From Natrinema saccharevitans (GTDB lineage Archaea > Halobacteriota > Halobacteria > Halobacteriales > Natrialbaceae), in the NCBI RefSeq assembly GCF_001953745.1, contig NZ_LWLN01000001.1, positions 2,232,001 through 2,296,000 of the forward strand: a stretch of 64,000 bases of DNA. The letters run 5' to 3'. Positions within the stretch are counted from its first letter, which is position 1. Each line of letters opens with the position of its first letter. Below the pieces are notes generated by a model. The model saw only the letters and a program-made list of their open reading frames with translations. It was not told where the DNA came from and searched no databases. Below, one piece after another: positions 35,150-45,581 of the stretch. The position numbers were made by a program, and so were the translations under genes.

Positions 35150-35178
35150 GCCGCGGACGCTACGGGAGACGGTTTGGG

Positions 35179-35735
35179 TTACCGGCCGCCTCGCGGGCTA
35201 CCACCTGAGCAGTTCGAACCGGCCGTCGTTGCCGGCCGTCTCGCGTCCCTCACGCTCCGATGCCGACCCGTCGGTCGTTCGGCGTTAGCCCCGGACGACG
35301 CGTTCCCGAGGCCCGTCGTCGCGTTCTCGAGCATCGGCAACTGGAAGCCGAAGCCGCTAACGAGGTCGAACGCCTCGCCGGGGCTATCGAAGAGGTCGAA
35401 GAATCCATCGCCGACGCATTCGATTCCGGCGACGACCTCGACGATCGACCGATCCTCGAGCGAACCGATCATCTCGGCCCGATCGACCAGCCCGATCCCG
35501 TCAGCGGTCCCGCGTGAAGCCGAACCCAGATCTCCGCGCCGTCGTCCGAACCGATCGTGAACTCGGACCCCTCGCCGGTGAAACAGGTCGATACCGGCTG
35601 GCCGTCCGCCTCGCCGGCGGTCTGGAGCGTCGGAGTCGATTGCCCCGCGGTCGCCGCGGCGGGGGCAGCGGCGAGAAGCGCGATACAGCCGACGGTAAGG
35701 GCTGCGATAGCCGTCGATCGAGAGGGGCGTCCCAT
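35179..35735 (-). pseudogene. Secreted protein gene broken by one-base frameshift (DUF7332-like)
   Basis: Frame 1 from ATG 35735 encodes a signal peptide (IAALTVGCIALLAAAPAAATA), then STCFTGEGSEFTIGSDDGAEIWVRLHAG, and stops at 35469. Reading continues in the next frame with AEMIGSLEDRSIVEVVAGIE and FGFQLPMLENATTGL. Adding one G to the GGG run at 35478-35480 joins them as SIGAEMIGSLEDR without a stop. The joined product resembles small secreted haloarchaeal proteins I know as DUF7332. The tail after about 35310 becomes arginine-rich, so the original end may also be lost. Either a pseudogene or a sequencing error in a homopolymer. Confidence 0.65.
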
Positions 35736-35861
35736 TACCTACGGTCTCGCGACTATGTCTGTAAGAACCCACTGGCCGACTGGTCTCCCGTTCAACACGT
35801 TGCTATCGTGTCGGGACCGACACGCCGTCGGCCGACGAGAATCGACGCGAGCGCCGCCGAC

Positions 35862-36536
35862 TCACTCGCCCAGCGCGGCGATCTCGTCCTCGAGCCACTC
35901 GCTGAACCACCTGACGCGTTTCAGGCGCTGGTGGGCGATGCCTTCCGCGGTGTCGCTCCGGACGCGCGAGGCGGCGTCGTAGCCCCGCTCCAAGACGCGC
36001 TCGACCATCTCGTCGCAGTCCATGTGCGTGCGGGCCTCGTAGCCCATCCGCAACAGCATCAACGCCGTCCCGTTCGCGCCGACCTTGTCGAGCAGGTCGG
36101 CCTCGATGAGACACTGCGTCTCCAGATCGAGGTCCGTCAGGTCGCCCTGATAGGAGTGGTGTTCGATGGCGCGACACACCTGCTGGATGAACGACTCGGG
36201 GTAGTCCGCGCGGGACTCGAGGTACTCCCGGGCGACCCGGGCCCCGGCCTCGGCGTGGAGTTCCTGATCGGTCTCGAGTTTGGCCACGTCGTGAAAGAGG
36301 GCGGCGACGCGCGTGACGTCGACGTCGGCGCCTTCCTCCTCGGCGATCTCGGTCGCGAGATCGACCACGTTGAGGATGTGGTTGTGTCGGTACTCGGCGG
36401 AGTGCCACGGGTACCAGCGCATGCGGCCGCCCTCCTCTTCCTTCTCGACGCTGGCCGCGAGATACTCGAAGACGAATCCTTTCATCTCCTCGAGTTCGGC
36501 GTCTGACACCCGCGCCTCCTTTATTTCGACGCCCAC
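35862..36536 (-). CDS. HD-domain phosphohydrolase-like protein
   Basis: 224 aa. HxxHIxNVVDLA (His in AEYRHNHILNVVDLA, near 52), VAALFHDVAKLE with the central HD pair, HAEAGARVA and IEHHSYQ, ending with an Asp in EADLLDKVG: the full metal-binding set of an HD hydrolase. Likely hydrolyses a nucleotide or phosphoester; the substrate is unknown. Divergent from the methylmalonyl-CoA mutase subunit gene. Confidence 0.88.
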   Translation of the reverse strand: MGVEIKEARVSDAELEEMKGFVFEYLAASVEKEEEGGRMRWYPWHSAEYRHNHILNVVDLATEIAEEEGADVDVTRVAALFHDVAKLETDQELHAEAGARVAREYLESRADYPESFIQQVCRAIEHHSYQGDLTDLDLETQCLIEADLLDKVGANGTALMLLRMGYEARTHMDCDEMVERVLERGYDAASRVRSDTAEGIAHQRLKRVRWFSEWLEDEIAALGE

Positions 36537-36603
36537 GATAGATCCCTCCGCAGTAGACGAACGATAGTCATTGACTGAATGTTCGGTCGTTTCGCTCTTT
36601 AGC

Positions 36604-36651
36604 CTTTGGTTCGTGACGGTTTCGCCCGCTCGTGATAGTCACGAGCCAAAG
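36604..36651. repeat. Long imperfect inverted repeat in the HD/mcmA2 divergent promoter
   Basis: CTTTGGTTCGTGA (36604-36616) and TCACGAGCCAAAG (36639-36651) are inverted copies with one mismatch in 13 bases and 22 bases between. Nested inside is a second, perfect inverted repeat GCTCGTGA-TAG-TCACGAGC (36628-36646). Lies 68 bases beyond the HD gene start and 121 before the mutase subunit. Best explained as an operator for a dimeric regulator. Confidence 0.5.
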
Positions 36652-36771
36652 AGCGTCCCCGACCGACGGCCGCGACACCGACGAACACGGCCCGACGAAA
36701 TCCCGACGCTCCGCCGGGGACTCCCACTATCTTCCGTTAAAGTCAAACAGTGGGCTCGGGAAGTAGGGGGT

Positions 36772-37188
36772 ATGAGCAGCGAACAGGAAGCGGAGTCGAT
36801 TCGGTGTCTCGTCGCCAAAGTCGGCCTCGACGGTCACGATCGCGGCGCGCACGTCATCGCGCGCGCGTTCCGGGATGCCGGCTTCGAGGTCATCTACTCC
36901 GGGCTCCACAAAGCGCCCGACGAAATCGTCCAAGCCGCGGTCCAAGAGGACGTCGACGTCCTCGGCATCTCCATCCTCTCGGGGGCCCACGACACGCTGG
37001 TCCCGAAGATCATGGACGGGCTCGAGGAGTACGGTGCGGCCGAGGACACGCTCGTGCTGGCCGGCGGCGTCATTCCCGAGGAGGACCGCGACGAACTCAG
37101 AGAACAGGGCGTCGCAGCCATCTTCGGTCCCGGTACCTCCGTCGAAGAGACCATCGAGTTCGTCCGCGAGAACGCGCCCCAGCGATGA
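36772..37188 (+). CDS. mcmA2: Methylmalonyl-CoA mutase, cobalamin-binding (C-terminal) subunit
   Basis: 138 aa from ATG 36772, with a G-rich ribosome-binding site (GTAGGGGG) just before. AKVGLDGHDRGAHVIARAF contains the DxHxxG cobalamin-binding motif (D20, H22, G25); SILSGAHDTLVPKIM and LAGGVIPEEDRDEL complete the B12-binding fold. It needs a separate catalytic subunit (not in the window) to convert methylmalonyl-CoA to succinyl-CoA in propionate and odd-chain fatty-acid metabolism. Its stop overlaps the meaB start (ATGA), so the two are coupled. Confidence 0.92.
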   Translation: MSSEQEAESIRCLVAKVGLDGHDRGAHVIARAFRDAGFEVIYSGLHKAPDEIVQAAVQEDVDVLGISILSGAHDTLVPKIMDGLEEYGAAEDTLVLAGGVIPEEDRDELREQGVAAIFGPGTSVEETIEFVRENAPQR

Positions 37189-38270
37189 GCATGGACGCCG
37201 ACGACCGGTCGCTCCTTGAGGACCTGCTCGCGGGGGAACACCGCGCGCTGGCCCGCGTGATCTCGAAAATCGAGAACCGCGCGCCGGGCTATCGCGATCT
37301 CGTTTCGGAGCTGTACGCCCACACCGGGAACGCGGACGTGATCGGGATCACCGGCTCGCCGGGCGCGGGCAAGTCGACGCTGGTCGACAAACTCGCCGAG
37401 ACCTACCGCGACCGGGGCGAGACGGTCGGCGTCATCGCAATCGACCCCTCCTCGCCCTTTACCGGCGGGGCGGTACTCGGCGACCGCATCCGGATGGCCT
37501 CCACGGTGGGCGACATGGACGTTTTCGTCCGGTCGATGAGCGCCCGCGGGACGCTGGGCGGGCTCTCGACCGCGACCGCGGACGCGGTCAAGGCGATGGA
37601 CGCCTTCGGAAAGGACAAGATCATCATCGAGACCGTCGGTGCCGGGCAAAACGAGATCGACATCGTCCGGACCGCCGACACCGTCGCCGTCCTCGTCCCG
37701 CCAGGCTCGGGCGACGACATCCAGACGCTGAAAGCCGGCATCCTCGAGATCGGCGACGTCTTCGTCGTCAACAAGGCCGACCGCGACGGCGCGGACCGGA
37801 CGGTACAGGAACTGCGTGACATGGTCCAACTCGGCGACGAGAGCGGGTTCGACGGTGGCGGCGGCCACCACAGCCAGGAGATCATCGACGCACACGACGA
37901 CTGGGACGGCGAGTCCGCCGACGCCGACGAGACCGACGAGGGCTGGACGCCGCCGATCGTCGAGACCGTCGCCATCCACGGCACCGGCGTCGACGCGTTC
38001 ATCGACGAACTCGCGGCCCATCGGCACTACCTCGTCGACTCCGGCGAACACGCCGAACAGGTGCGTACGCGTTACGCCGAGGAGATCCGCACCCTCTTGC
38101 GCGAGGACGTCCACACCATGCTCGAGGACGAACTCGCCGCCGCCGGCGGGATCGACGACCTCGCCGAAGCCGTTCGGCAGGGTGAGACCGATCCCTACTC
38201 GATCGCGACCGACGTGCTCGAGCCCGTCGAGGCCTGTCTCGAGAATCTCGAGACCGACACCCGCGAGTGA
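37185..38270 (+). CDS. meaB: MeaB/ArgK-type G3E GTPase, mutase chaperone
   Basis: 361 aa. Walker A GSPGAGKST (57-65); DPSSPFTGGAVLGDRIRM; the base-specificity VNKAD; and IIETVGAGQNEIDI are characteristic of MeaB, which loads and protects adenosylcobalamin in methylmalonyl-CoA mutase. A haloarchaeal acidic insert (GFDGGGGHHSQEIIDAHDD... about 220-255) interrupts the G domain. ATG 37185 overlaps the upstream stop; operon with the cobalamin subunit fits its role. Confidence 0.93.
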   Translation: MSMDADDRSLLEDLLAGEHRALARVISKIENRAPGYRDLVSELYAHTGNADVIGITGSPGAGKSTLVDKLAETYRDRGETVGVIAIDPSSPFTGGAVLGDRIRMASTVGDMDVFVRSMSARGTLGGLSTATADAVKAMDAFGKDKIIIETVGAGQNEIDIVRTADTVAVLVPPGSGDDIQTLKAGILEIGDVFVVNKADRDGADRTVQELRDMVQLGDESGFDGGGGHHSQEIIDAHDDWDGESADADETDEGWTPPIVETVAIHGTGVDAFIDELAAHRHYLVDSGEHAEQVRTRYAEEIRTLLREDVHTMLEDELAAAGGIDDLAEAVRQGETDPYSIATDVLEPVEACLENLETDTRE

Positions 38271-38325
38271 AGCCGGGGCCTCCCCGAACCGGAGGCCTAA
38301 GTCCGTTGGCAGCGTACGGAGACGT

Positions 38326-39264
38326 ATGAAAGCCCGAACAGTCCTCGGCGCAGCCCTCGGAACCGTCGGTGGAGCCGTCCTCGGGAACCGCCTCCTGAAG
38401 CGGCGGGCGGGCGACCTCGAGACCCCGCTGGTCGGTATCGAACGGACGTATCGCTGGCGCGGGATCGAGACGCAGTATACGGTCGCCGGCGACCCCAACG
38501 ACCCCGACATGCTGCTCCTTCACGGGGTCTACGCGGGTGCGAGCAGCCACGAGTTCGAGTCGCTCGTCGACCGGCTGGCGGAGAACTACCACGTCTACGC
38601 GGTCGATCTGCCCGGCTTCGGCCGCTCGGAGCGACCGCCGCTGGTCTACTCCGCAACGCTGTACGCCGAGTTCGTCCGCGACTTCGCGAGCGAGGTGACC
38701 GACGCGCCGATCGTCGTCGCCTCCTCGTTGTCGGGCACGTTCGCCGTCGAGGCCGCCGACGAGACCGACTTCGAATGCCTCGTGTTGATCTGTCCGACCG
38801 GCGAGACGGCGGACGAACGGCCGTGGGTCCGCACCCTCCTGCGGACGCCGATCGTCGGCACGACGCTGTACAACCTGCTCGCGAGCAAGCCCTCGATCCG
38901 CTCTTTCTACGATCGGGACGGCTACTACGATTCCGACCGAATAGATCCCGCAACGGTCCGGTACGCCTGGGAGAGCGCCCACCAGCCCGGCGCGCGCTAC
39001 GCGCCCGCCTCCTTCGCCGCCGGCACCCTCGATCCCGACTTCGACCTCGAGACGGAACTGGCCGCGCTCGAGACGCCGACGACGCTCGTCTGGGGCCGCG
39101 ACGCCGAACTGGTCCCGCTTCGGGACGGGCGGGACCTGGCGGCGGCCGCGGATCTCGATCTGGTTGTTATCGACTACGCGACCCAACTACCCCACGCCGA
39201 ACATCCGGACAAATTCGTCGAGTACCTGTCTGCGGAGCTTCCGCGGGCCGACATCGAGGACTAG
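38326..39264 (+). CDS. Alpha/beta-hydrolase fold protein
   Basis: 312 aa. N-terminal hydrophobic stretch (VLGAALGTVGGAVLGNRLL) may anchor it. LLLHGVYAGASSHEF (oxyanion loop), DLPGFGRSERPPL, nucleophile elbow VASSLSGTFAVE (Ser in SxSxG), WGRDAELVP, and catalytic His in LPHAEHPDKF. Esterase or lipase type; the substrate is unknown. Begins 56 bases after meaB and may share its transcript. Its stop overlaps by four bases the end of the convergent DUF502 gene. Confidence 0.85.
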   Translation: MKARTVLGAALGTVGGAVLGNRLLKRRAGDLETPLVGIERTYRWRGIETQYTVAGDPNDPDMLLLHGVYAGASSHEFESLVDRLAENYHVYAVDLPGFGRSERPPLVYSATLYAEFVRDFASEVTDAPIVVASSLSGTFAVEAADETDFECLVLICPTGETADERPWVRTLLRTPIVGTTLYNLLASKPSIRSFYDRDGYYDSDRIDPATVRYAWESAHQPGARYAPASFAAGTLDPDFDLETELAALETPTTLVWGRDAELVPLRDGRDLAAAADLDLVVIDYATQLPHAEHPDKFVEYLSAELPRADIED

Positions 39265-39910
39265 GTTTCCGGGACGGTCTCGAGCGCCGGCGGCACCGAC
39301 CCGCGGTCGTCGCCCATTCCGGTCGTCACGATCAGGCGCATCCCGCGGCGGACGCTCATGTCGGTTTCGTGGACCTGATCCTCGGGGAGCAAGACGAGCC
39401 GGCCGGCGGTCGGGTTCGGGCTGTTGGGTAGGAAGACGTTGTAGACGTCGCCGCCGGCTATCGCCTCGGCCTCCCGCGGTCCCTCGCCGGTGACGAGGCC
39501 GATCATGTAGACGCCCTCGCGGGGTACTCGACCAACACGACGCTCTCGTACCCGGTCTTGCGCTCGACGAGCGAGTCGGCGACCTGCCGGACGCTGCCGT
39601 AGATCGTGCTGACCAGCGGGACCACATTGACGAGTCGCCCGACGTTCCCGAACAGGTGCCGGCCGACGCTCAACTGGGCGAGAAACCCGAGGACGACGAC
39701 CGCGACAGCGATCAGGACCACGGCGAACGCCTGGGCGACGACCGTCACGTTGCCGGTGTACTGGGCCAATCCCGCGGCGCGTACGAGCGGATCCACGAAC
39801 TGTAAGGACCAGTTGACGAGAAACCTGAGGACGTACAGCGTGACGACCAGCGGCGCGACCAGAATGAGTCCGGCGACGAAACTCCGCCTGACGGTATCCC
39901 AGACGTTCAT
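39261..39910 (-). pseudogene. DUF502 membrane protein gene with a one-base frameshift
   Basis: The first frame from ATG 39910 encodes two membrane segments (SFVAGLILVAPLVVTLYVLRFLV; VVAQAFAVVLIAVAVVVLGFL) and VVPLVSTIYGSVRQVADSLV, then terminates at 39503 after VEYPARAST. The next frame continues exactly as expected for DUF502: GVYMIGLVTGEGP, then VFLPNSPNPTAGRLVLLP, to the stop at 39261. One extra C in the CCCC run at 39521-39524 (minus strand) gives VEYPREGVYMIGL, a 216-aa full-length product. A very recent loss or a sequencing error. DUF502 proteins are of unknown function. Confidence 0.85.
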
Positions 39911-39982
39911 AGCGGCCGTGACGTCTCGCGAGTGAAATAGCCATCGGCGGGCGGCCCCGCAACGGCCGCCCCGTTCGGCGGC

Positions 39983-40378
39983 TTACGCTGGTCGCAGACC
40001 GATCACTCGCTCGCCGGTCGTTTCCGAAACCGAAATCTCGAGTTCGACCGTGAGGCCGGTCTCGACGTCCCCGACGTCGATCCCGACGACCTGACCGGTC
40101 AGGCTGACGGGGCCGAAGTCGACGACGGCCGTCGCGTAGGGGGCGTCCTCCTCGAAGGCCGGCGTCGGCACGTGCGTGACGGTGAACGTCCGTACCTCGC
40201 CGGTGTCCGGGAGGGCGAGTTCCTCGAGGTCGGTCGAACCGCAGTCGGGACAGACCCGGCGCGGCGGCAGGGACGTGTGATCCTCGGGGCACTCGAGGTA
40301 GTAGGCAGCGCCGTCCTCGGCGGCGTCGAGCCAGTCGTCGAAGCCGGCGTCGGCGACGGTGTCGTCGGCATCGCTCAT
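39983..40378 (-). CDS. Zn-ribbon OB-fold protein (DUF35 family)
   Basis: 131 aa. A zinc ribbon (CPEDH...CPDCGST, about 30-55) is followed by an OB fold (LPDTGEVRTFTVTHVP, PYATAVVDFGPVSLTGQVVG). DUF35 proteins bind acyl-CoA and form complexes with thiolases, as in the archaeal thiolase/HMG-CoA synthase complex. ATG 40378 overlaps the TAA of the thiolase gene, so the two subunits are produced together. Confidence 0.9.
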   Translation of the reverse strand: MSDADDTVADAGFDDWLDAAEDGAAYYLECPEDHTSLPPRRVCPDCGSTDLEELALPDTGEVRTFTVTHVPTPAFEEDAPYATAVVDFGPVSLTGQVVGIDVGDVETGLTVELEISVSETTGERVIGLRPA

Positions 40379-41544
40379 TACTCTAGCACCTCCAGAACGT
40401 GAACGGTCGCGCTCGCGACCGTGCCACCCGCGTTGTGGGCGACGCCGGTCGTCGCGTCCGCGACGTGGTCGCTGTTCGGATGGTCGCCGGCCAGCAGGTC
40501 GGTCACTTCGGCGATCTGAGAAGCCCCCGTCGCACCGACCGGGTGGCCCTTGGCCTTCAGCCCGCCCGAGAGGTTGATCGGCGTCTCGCCGTCCGCGGTC
40601 GTCCGCCCGTCGCGGGCGGCCGTGATCCCCTCGCCGATCGGCTCGAGATCGAGCGCCTCGAGCGCCAGCACTTCGGCGATGGTAAAGCAGTCGTGGACCT
40701 CCGCGAGGTCGACGTCGCCGGCCGAGACGCCGGCGTCGGCGTAGGCTTCGTCGCCGGCTTCGCGGGCCGCGGGCGAGCGGGCGAGGTACTCGCGGTCGTG
40801 GAGCGCCATCCGGTCGCCGCCCTGTCCGGTGCCCGTGATCGCGACCGGGGCCTCGAGGTCGTGTTCCTCGGCGTAGGACTCGCTCGTGAGGACCAGCGCC
40901 GACGCGCCGTCCGAGATCGGACAGGCGTCGTAGAGCCCGAGCGGTTCCGAGACCGGCGGGGCCTCGAGCGCGTCGGAGACCTCGATCGCGCTCTGGTACT
41001 GGGCCTTCTCGTTCGAGAGGGCGTTTTCGTGGTTCTTGACCGCGATGTGGGCGAGATCCTCGTGTTCGCCGCCGAACTCGTCGAAGTAAGCCCGGGCCAT
41101 CAGTGCGTACGCACCGGGGAAGGTCACCCCGGCCCGGACCTCCCAGAGGTCGTCGGCGGCGATCGCCAGCGCCTCGGTCGCGCCCGCGGTCCCGAGGTTG
41201 GTCATTCGTTCCGCACCGCCGACCAGCAGGACGTCGTCCTCGCCGGTACGGATTCGTTTGACGGCCTCGCGGACGGCAGCGCCGCTCGAGGCACACGCAG
41301 ATTCGTAGCGGGTCGCGGGGGCCTGGACGCCGGCCGCTTCCGCCATCAGCGGCCCCTGATGGCCCTGATGCTCGGAGAGTTCGCCCATGAAGTTGCCGTA
41401 GAGGACGCCCTCGACGTCCTCGCGGGGAACGCCGCTGTCCTCGAAGGCCGCGATACTCGCCTCCGCGAAGAGGTCACGGCTGGTCCGTTCGGGACTGTTC
41501 CCGAACGGCGTTAGCCCTGTCCCTGCAACACGTACGTCACTCAT
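40378..41544 (-). CDS. Thiolase-family acetyl-CoA acetyltransferase
   Basis: 388 aa from ATG 41544 (GTG 41550 is possible). ESACASSGAAVREAV carries the acyl-accepting Cys; AEVHDCFTIAEVLALEAL, then NLSGGLKAKGHPVGATGASQ carries the second-site His; and the near-terminal region reads AHNAGGTVASATVHVL, where the usual catalytic Cys region (C-GGG) is AHNAGG as in SCP-x-like archaeal thiolases. Condenses or cleaves acyl-CoA with its DUF35 partner downstream. Likely involved in acetoacetyl-CoA formation or beta-oxidation. Confidence 0.9.
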   Translation of the reverse strand: MSDVRVAGTGLTPFGNSPERTSRDLFAEASIAAFEDSGVPREDVEGVLYGNFMGELSEHQGHQGPLMAEAAGVQAPATRYESACASSGAAVREAVKRIRTGEDDVLLVGGAERMTNLGTAGATEALAIAADDLWEVRAGVTFPGAYALMARAYFDEFGGEHEDLAHIAVKNHENALSNEKAQYQSAIEVSDALEAPPVSEPLGLYDACPISDGASALVLTSESYAEEHDLEAPVAITGTGQGGDRMALHDREYLARSPAAREAGDEAYADAGVSAGDVDLAEVHDCFTIAEVLALEALDLEPIGEGITAARDGRTTADGETPINLSGGLKAKGHPVGATGASQIAEVTDLLAGDHPNSDHVADATTGVAHNAGGTVASATVHVLEVLE

Positions 41545-41682
41545 GTACACACGCGTAGTGGACGGATCGATTAATACTCAGCGGTTACGACTGCGCGTAC
41601 CAGTTCGATGATAGGTGCAGTGGGTCGATCGGTAGCACCGTTCTCCGCGACGAACGGCGTGCGCTACGAGGGACAGCTCCTG

Positions 41683-42741
41683 CTATTCGATGCTCGTGGA
41701 AAGGTCACAGTCAGCGACAGTAGCTGGGACGGCGCTCAGAAGTTCGGCGACCGTCTCGAGATCCGCCAGATCCACGACCTCGACGGGCGTGTGCATATAG
41801 CGGTTCGGGACGCCGACGTTCACCGACGGAATCCCCCCGCGGGAAGTATAGAAGGCATCGGCATCCGTCCCGGTGTTCGTTCCCGATGCCTGTAACTGGA
41901 TATCGATATCGGCCTCGGAGGCAGTCTGCCGAACTGCATCGACGAGTCGCGGATGGTTTGCGCTTCCGCGTACGACGACCGGGCCGTCACCGAGTTCGAC
42001 ACCGGTTTTTTGACCCGACGGAAGATCCGGCGTGTCCGTCGCGTGAGTCACGTCGATCGCGACTACTGCATCGGGTGCGAGATCGAAGCCGACCATTTTC
42101 GCGCCCTGTAACCCGACTTCCTCTTGAACCGTAGAGACGGCATAGATCGTCGCCTCGTGGTCGCGTTCGGCTGCCCGCCGGAGGGCTTCCGCCGCGGCCC
42201 AGATACCGATGCGATTGTCCAGCCCGCGTGCTGCGATCCGTCCGTGCTCCAGTTCGGAGACCGTTTGATCGAACGTAATCGGATCGCCGCGTTCGACTAA
42301 TTCCTCGGCTTCGGCCGCATCGTCGGCGCCGATATCGATATACTGCTGGTCGATATCGGTGAGCGATTCGTCTTCGTGATCACGGAGATGAATCGCCGTC
42401 TGACCGATCACTCCCGGAACTGGCCCGGCATCGGTATGGATACGGACGTGTTGGCCCTTCGAGACGGTCCGGTCCGACCCCCCGACAGGAGTCATTCGGA
42501 GTATGCCGCTTTCCTCGATATCTCGCACCATGAAGCCGATTTCGTCGCTGTGTCCAGTGAGAGCGATCGACGTCTCGTTTCCCTCCAGCACGGCGACGGC
42601 GTTTCCGTAACTGTCGGTCCGCACCTCGTCGGCAAACTCCTCGACGTACTCTACCCAGCGGCGTTGACCCGGTGTCTCGAACCCGGACGGCGTCGCTGTG
42701 GTAAGTAATTCCTCGAGGAACCGACGGCGTTGTTGCTCCAT
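41683..42741 (-). CDS. M42-family metallopeptidase / glutamyl aminopeptidase-like
   Basis: 352 aa from ATG 42741; the in-frame extension to 42861 is not protein-like. TGHSDEIGFMV (first metal His), RGLDNRIGIWAA (bridging Asp), STVQEEVGLQGA (catalytic Glu and metal Glu), VAIDVTHATD and MHTPVEVVD (last His) form the full dinuclear zinc site. Cytosolic aminopeptidase of the TET/M42 family, which builds large tetrahedral complexes degrading peptides. Codon use is slightly less GC-rich than its neighbours. Confidence 0.9.
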   Translation of the reverse strand: MEQQRRRFLEELLTTATPSGFETPGQRRWVEYVEEFADEVRTDSYGNAVAVLEGNETSIALTGHSDEIGFMVRDIEESGILRMTPVGGSDRTVSKGQHVRIHTDAGPVPGVIGQTAIHLRDHEDESLTDIDQQYIDIGADDAAEAEELVERGDPITFDQTVSELEHGRIAARGLDNRIGIWAAAEALRRAAERDHEATIYAVSTVQEEVGLQGAKMVGFDLAPDAVVAIDVTHATDTPDLPSGQKTGVELGDGPVVVRGSANHPRLVDAVRQTASEADIDIQLQASGTNTGTDADAFYTSRGGIPSVNVGVPNRYMHTPVEVVDLADLETVAELLSAVPATVADCDLSTSIE

Positions 42742-42899
42742 GCACCGACATGCGGTCCGATCGGTGAAAAATTCGACTATGATCCCACGGACACCCCGTC
42801 GCGACAGTCGTGGCGATCGCAGGCCCGAACCGACGTTCCACCGCCGCCGGACGGAACGCATTTCAAGCCACCTTGGTATGTCTCCCGTAACTGACGCTC

Positions 42900-43145
42900 A
42901 TGGACGCTTCCGACCTCCCCGATCCCGAGGGCATCTCCCCGCTGGCGTGGCGGCTCCTCCGCGTCGCGGCCGGATACGAACAGCGGGCGGTCGAACGGGA
43001 GATAGACGATCTCATGCAGGCACACCTCTCGATGCTCGAGAGCGGGAGTCGATCGCTCTCTCGAGCGCGCCGGAAGACGCTGCTGGAACTCTACGGCGCG
43101 GAACTCACCGCCGAGCAGGTGCGGGCGATCGTCGATCATTTCTAG
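42900..43145 (+). CDS. Small helix-turn-helix protein
   Basis: 81 aa. PLAWRLLRVAAGYEQRAVEREIDDLMQAHLSMLESGSRSLSRARRKTLLELYG has the pattern of an XRE/Cro-like HTH (recognition helix QAHLSMLESG), with a C-terminal helix TAEQVRAIVDHF. It could be a DNA-binding regulator; a divergent M42 gene and a downstream SLC13 gene are possible targets. Family not named. Confidence 0.6.
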   Translation: MDASDLPDPEGISPLAWRLLRVAAGYEQRAVEREIDDLMQAHLSMLESGSRSLSRARRKTLLELYGAELTAEQVRAIVDHF

Positions 43146-43201
43146 GGACGCTCGCGAATAGAAGCGCTTAAGAATCGTAATGATAATTCCTGTGTGTATC
43201 A

Positions 43202-44821
<1,620 letters not shown>

Positions 44822-45058
44822 CCCGCCTCGAGGGCAAGTGATTCGATATCGGGGCGTCTCGTCGTCGTGTGGGATCGAAGCTCTCGAGGCGTTCGCGGTG
44901 GGCTCTCGATCTGTTAGTAGCCCGTAACACGGGTGCGTTTCCGGAAATACGCTCGCAACCCAATCCGGAAATCGGGTCACGGCAGGGACGGACCGAGCAA
45001 GTAGTACCATGAGGCCACGAATATCTTTTTTATTTGATATAGGTATATACGCCCGATT

Positions 45059-45265
45059 GTGATACGACGGCGTATGGAACCCAGCGTCGAACGCCGGTGT
45101 CACGTGTTGATCGGCAGTTCACTGGTACTACTCACGATCGGTATCGGATACTGCGTCGTCGTTGGAACTTGTTTGGCCGACTTTCTGGTAGTGATCGCGG
45201 GACTCTTTCTCGGTTGGGTAGGGTTGTTCTACTGCGTCGGTAACTCCTCCATCTGGGGGACGTGA
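45059..45265 (+). CDS. Small two-helix membrane protein
   Basis: 68 aa from GTG 45059 or 63 aa from ATG 45074. A strong TATA-like TTTTTATTTGAT (45025-45036) lies about 28 bases before the GTG, favouring a leaderless GTG start. HVLIGSSLVLLTIGIGYCVVVG and DFLVVIAGLFLGWVGLFYCVG are membrane helices with short loops. No family recognised. The 237 bases before it (44822-45058) hold only its promoter. Confidence 0.5.
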   Translation: MIRRRMEPSVERRCHVLIGSSLVLLTIGIGYCVVVGTCLADFLVVIAGLFLGWVGLFYCVGNSSIWGT

Positions 45266-45581
45266 CACTACCGCGACTGACCTGACAGCGCTCCCCGACA
45301 ATCCACTGTCGTCCGGTACGTACCGTGGTCTTGACTCCTCGGGAACTCACTGCGCTGTCTCGACAGCAGTCGGACGACCGGTGAAACGACTCTCGGTCGC
45401 TCGAGTCGTGACCGCGATACTGCCCCGATACGGTCTGCTGTACCGATGTCCCAGTGGGACCCAGGGCGGGTCGCGGTCCTACCGACAACGACGTACAGTC
45501 GACCGCATGAGTTGGAGCAGTCTGCGGACGGAGCGAGTGTCGACGACCACGCGAAACTCCCGCGAGCCGTCCCGCGCGATG
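45266..45581. other. Intergenic 316 bp, no gene seen
   Basis: Separates the small membrane protein and the convergent heme O synthase gene. Frames on both strands are arginine/threonine-rich and show no motif or start signal; I see no clear repeat or RNA structure. Confidence 0.4.

Noticed and set aside
35260-35517. 85-codon rightward ORF with coiled-coil-like sequence
   Set aside because: It overlaps the frameshifted secreted-protein gene, whose signal peptide and conserved second half are more convincing; no promoter or family match.
36894-38510. 538-codon leftward ORF opposite mcmA2-meaB
   Set aside because: Antisense of Walker A and cobalamin motifs; composition is shadow-like.
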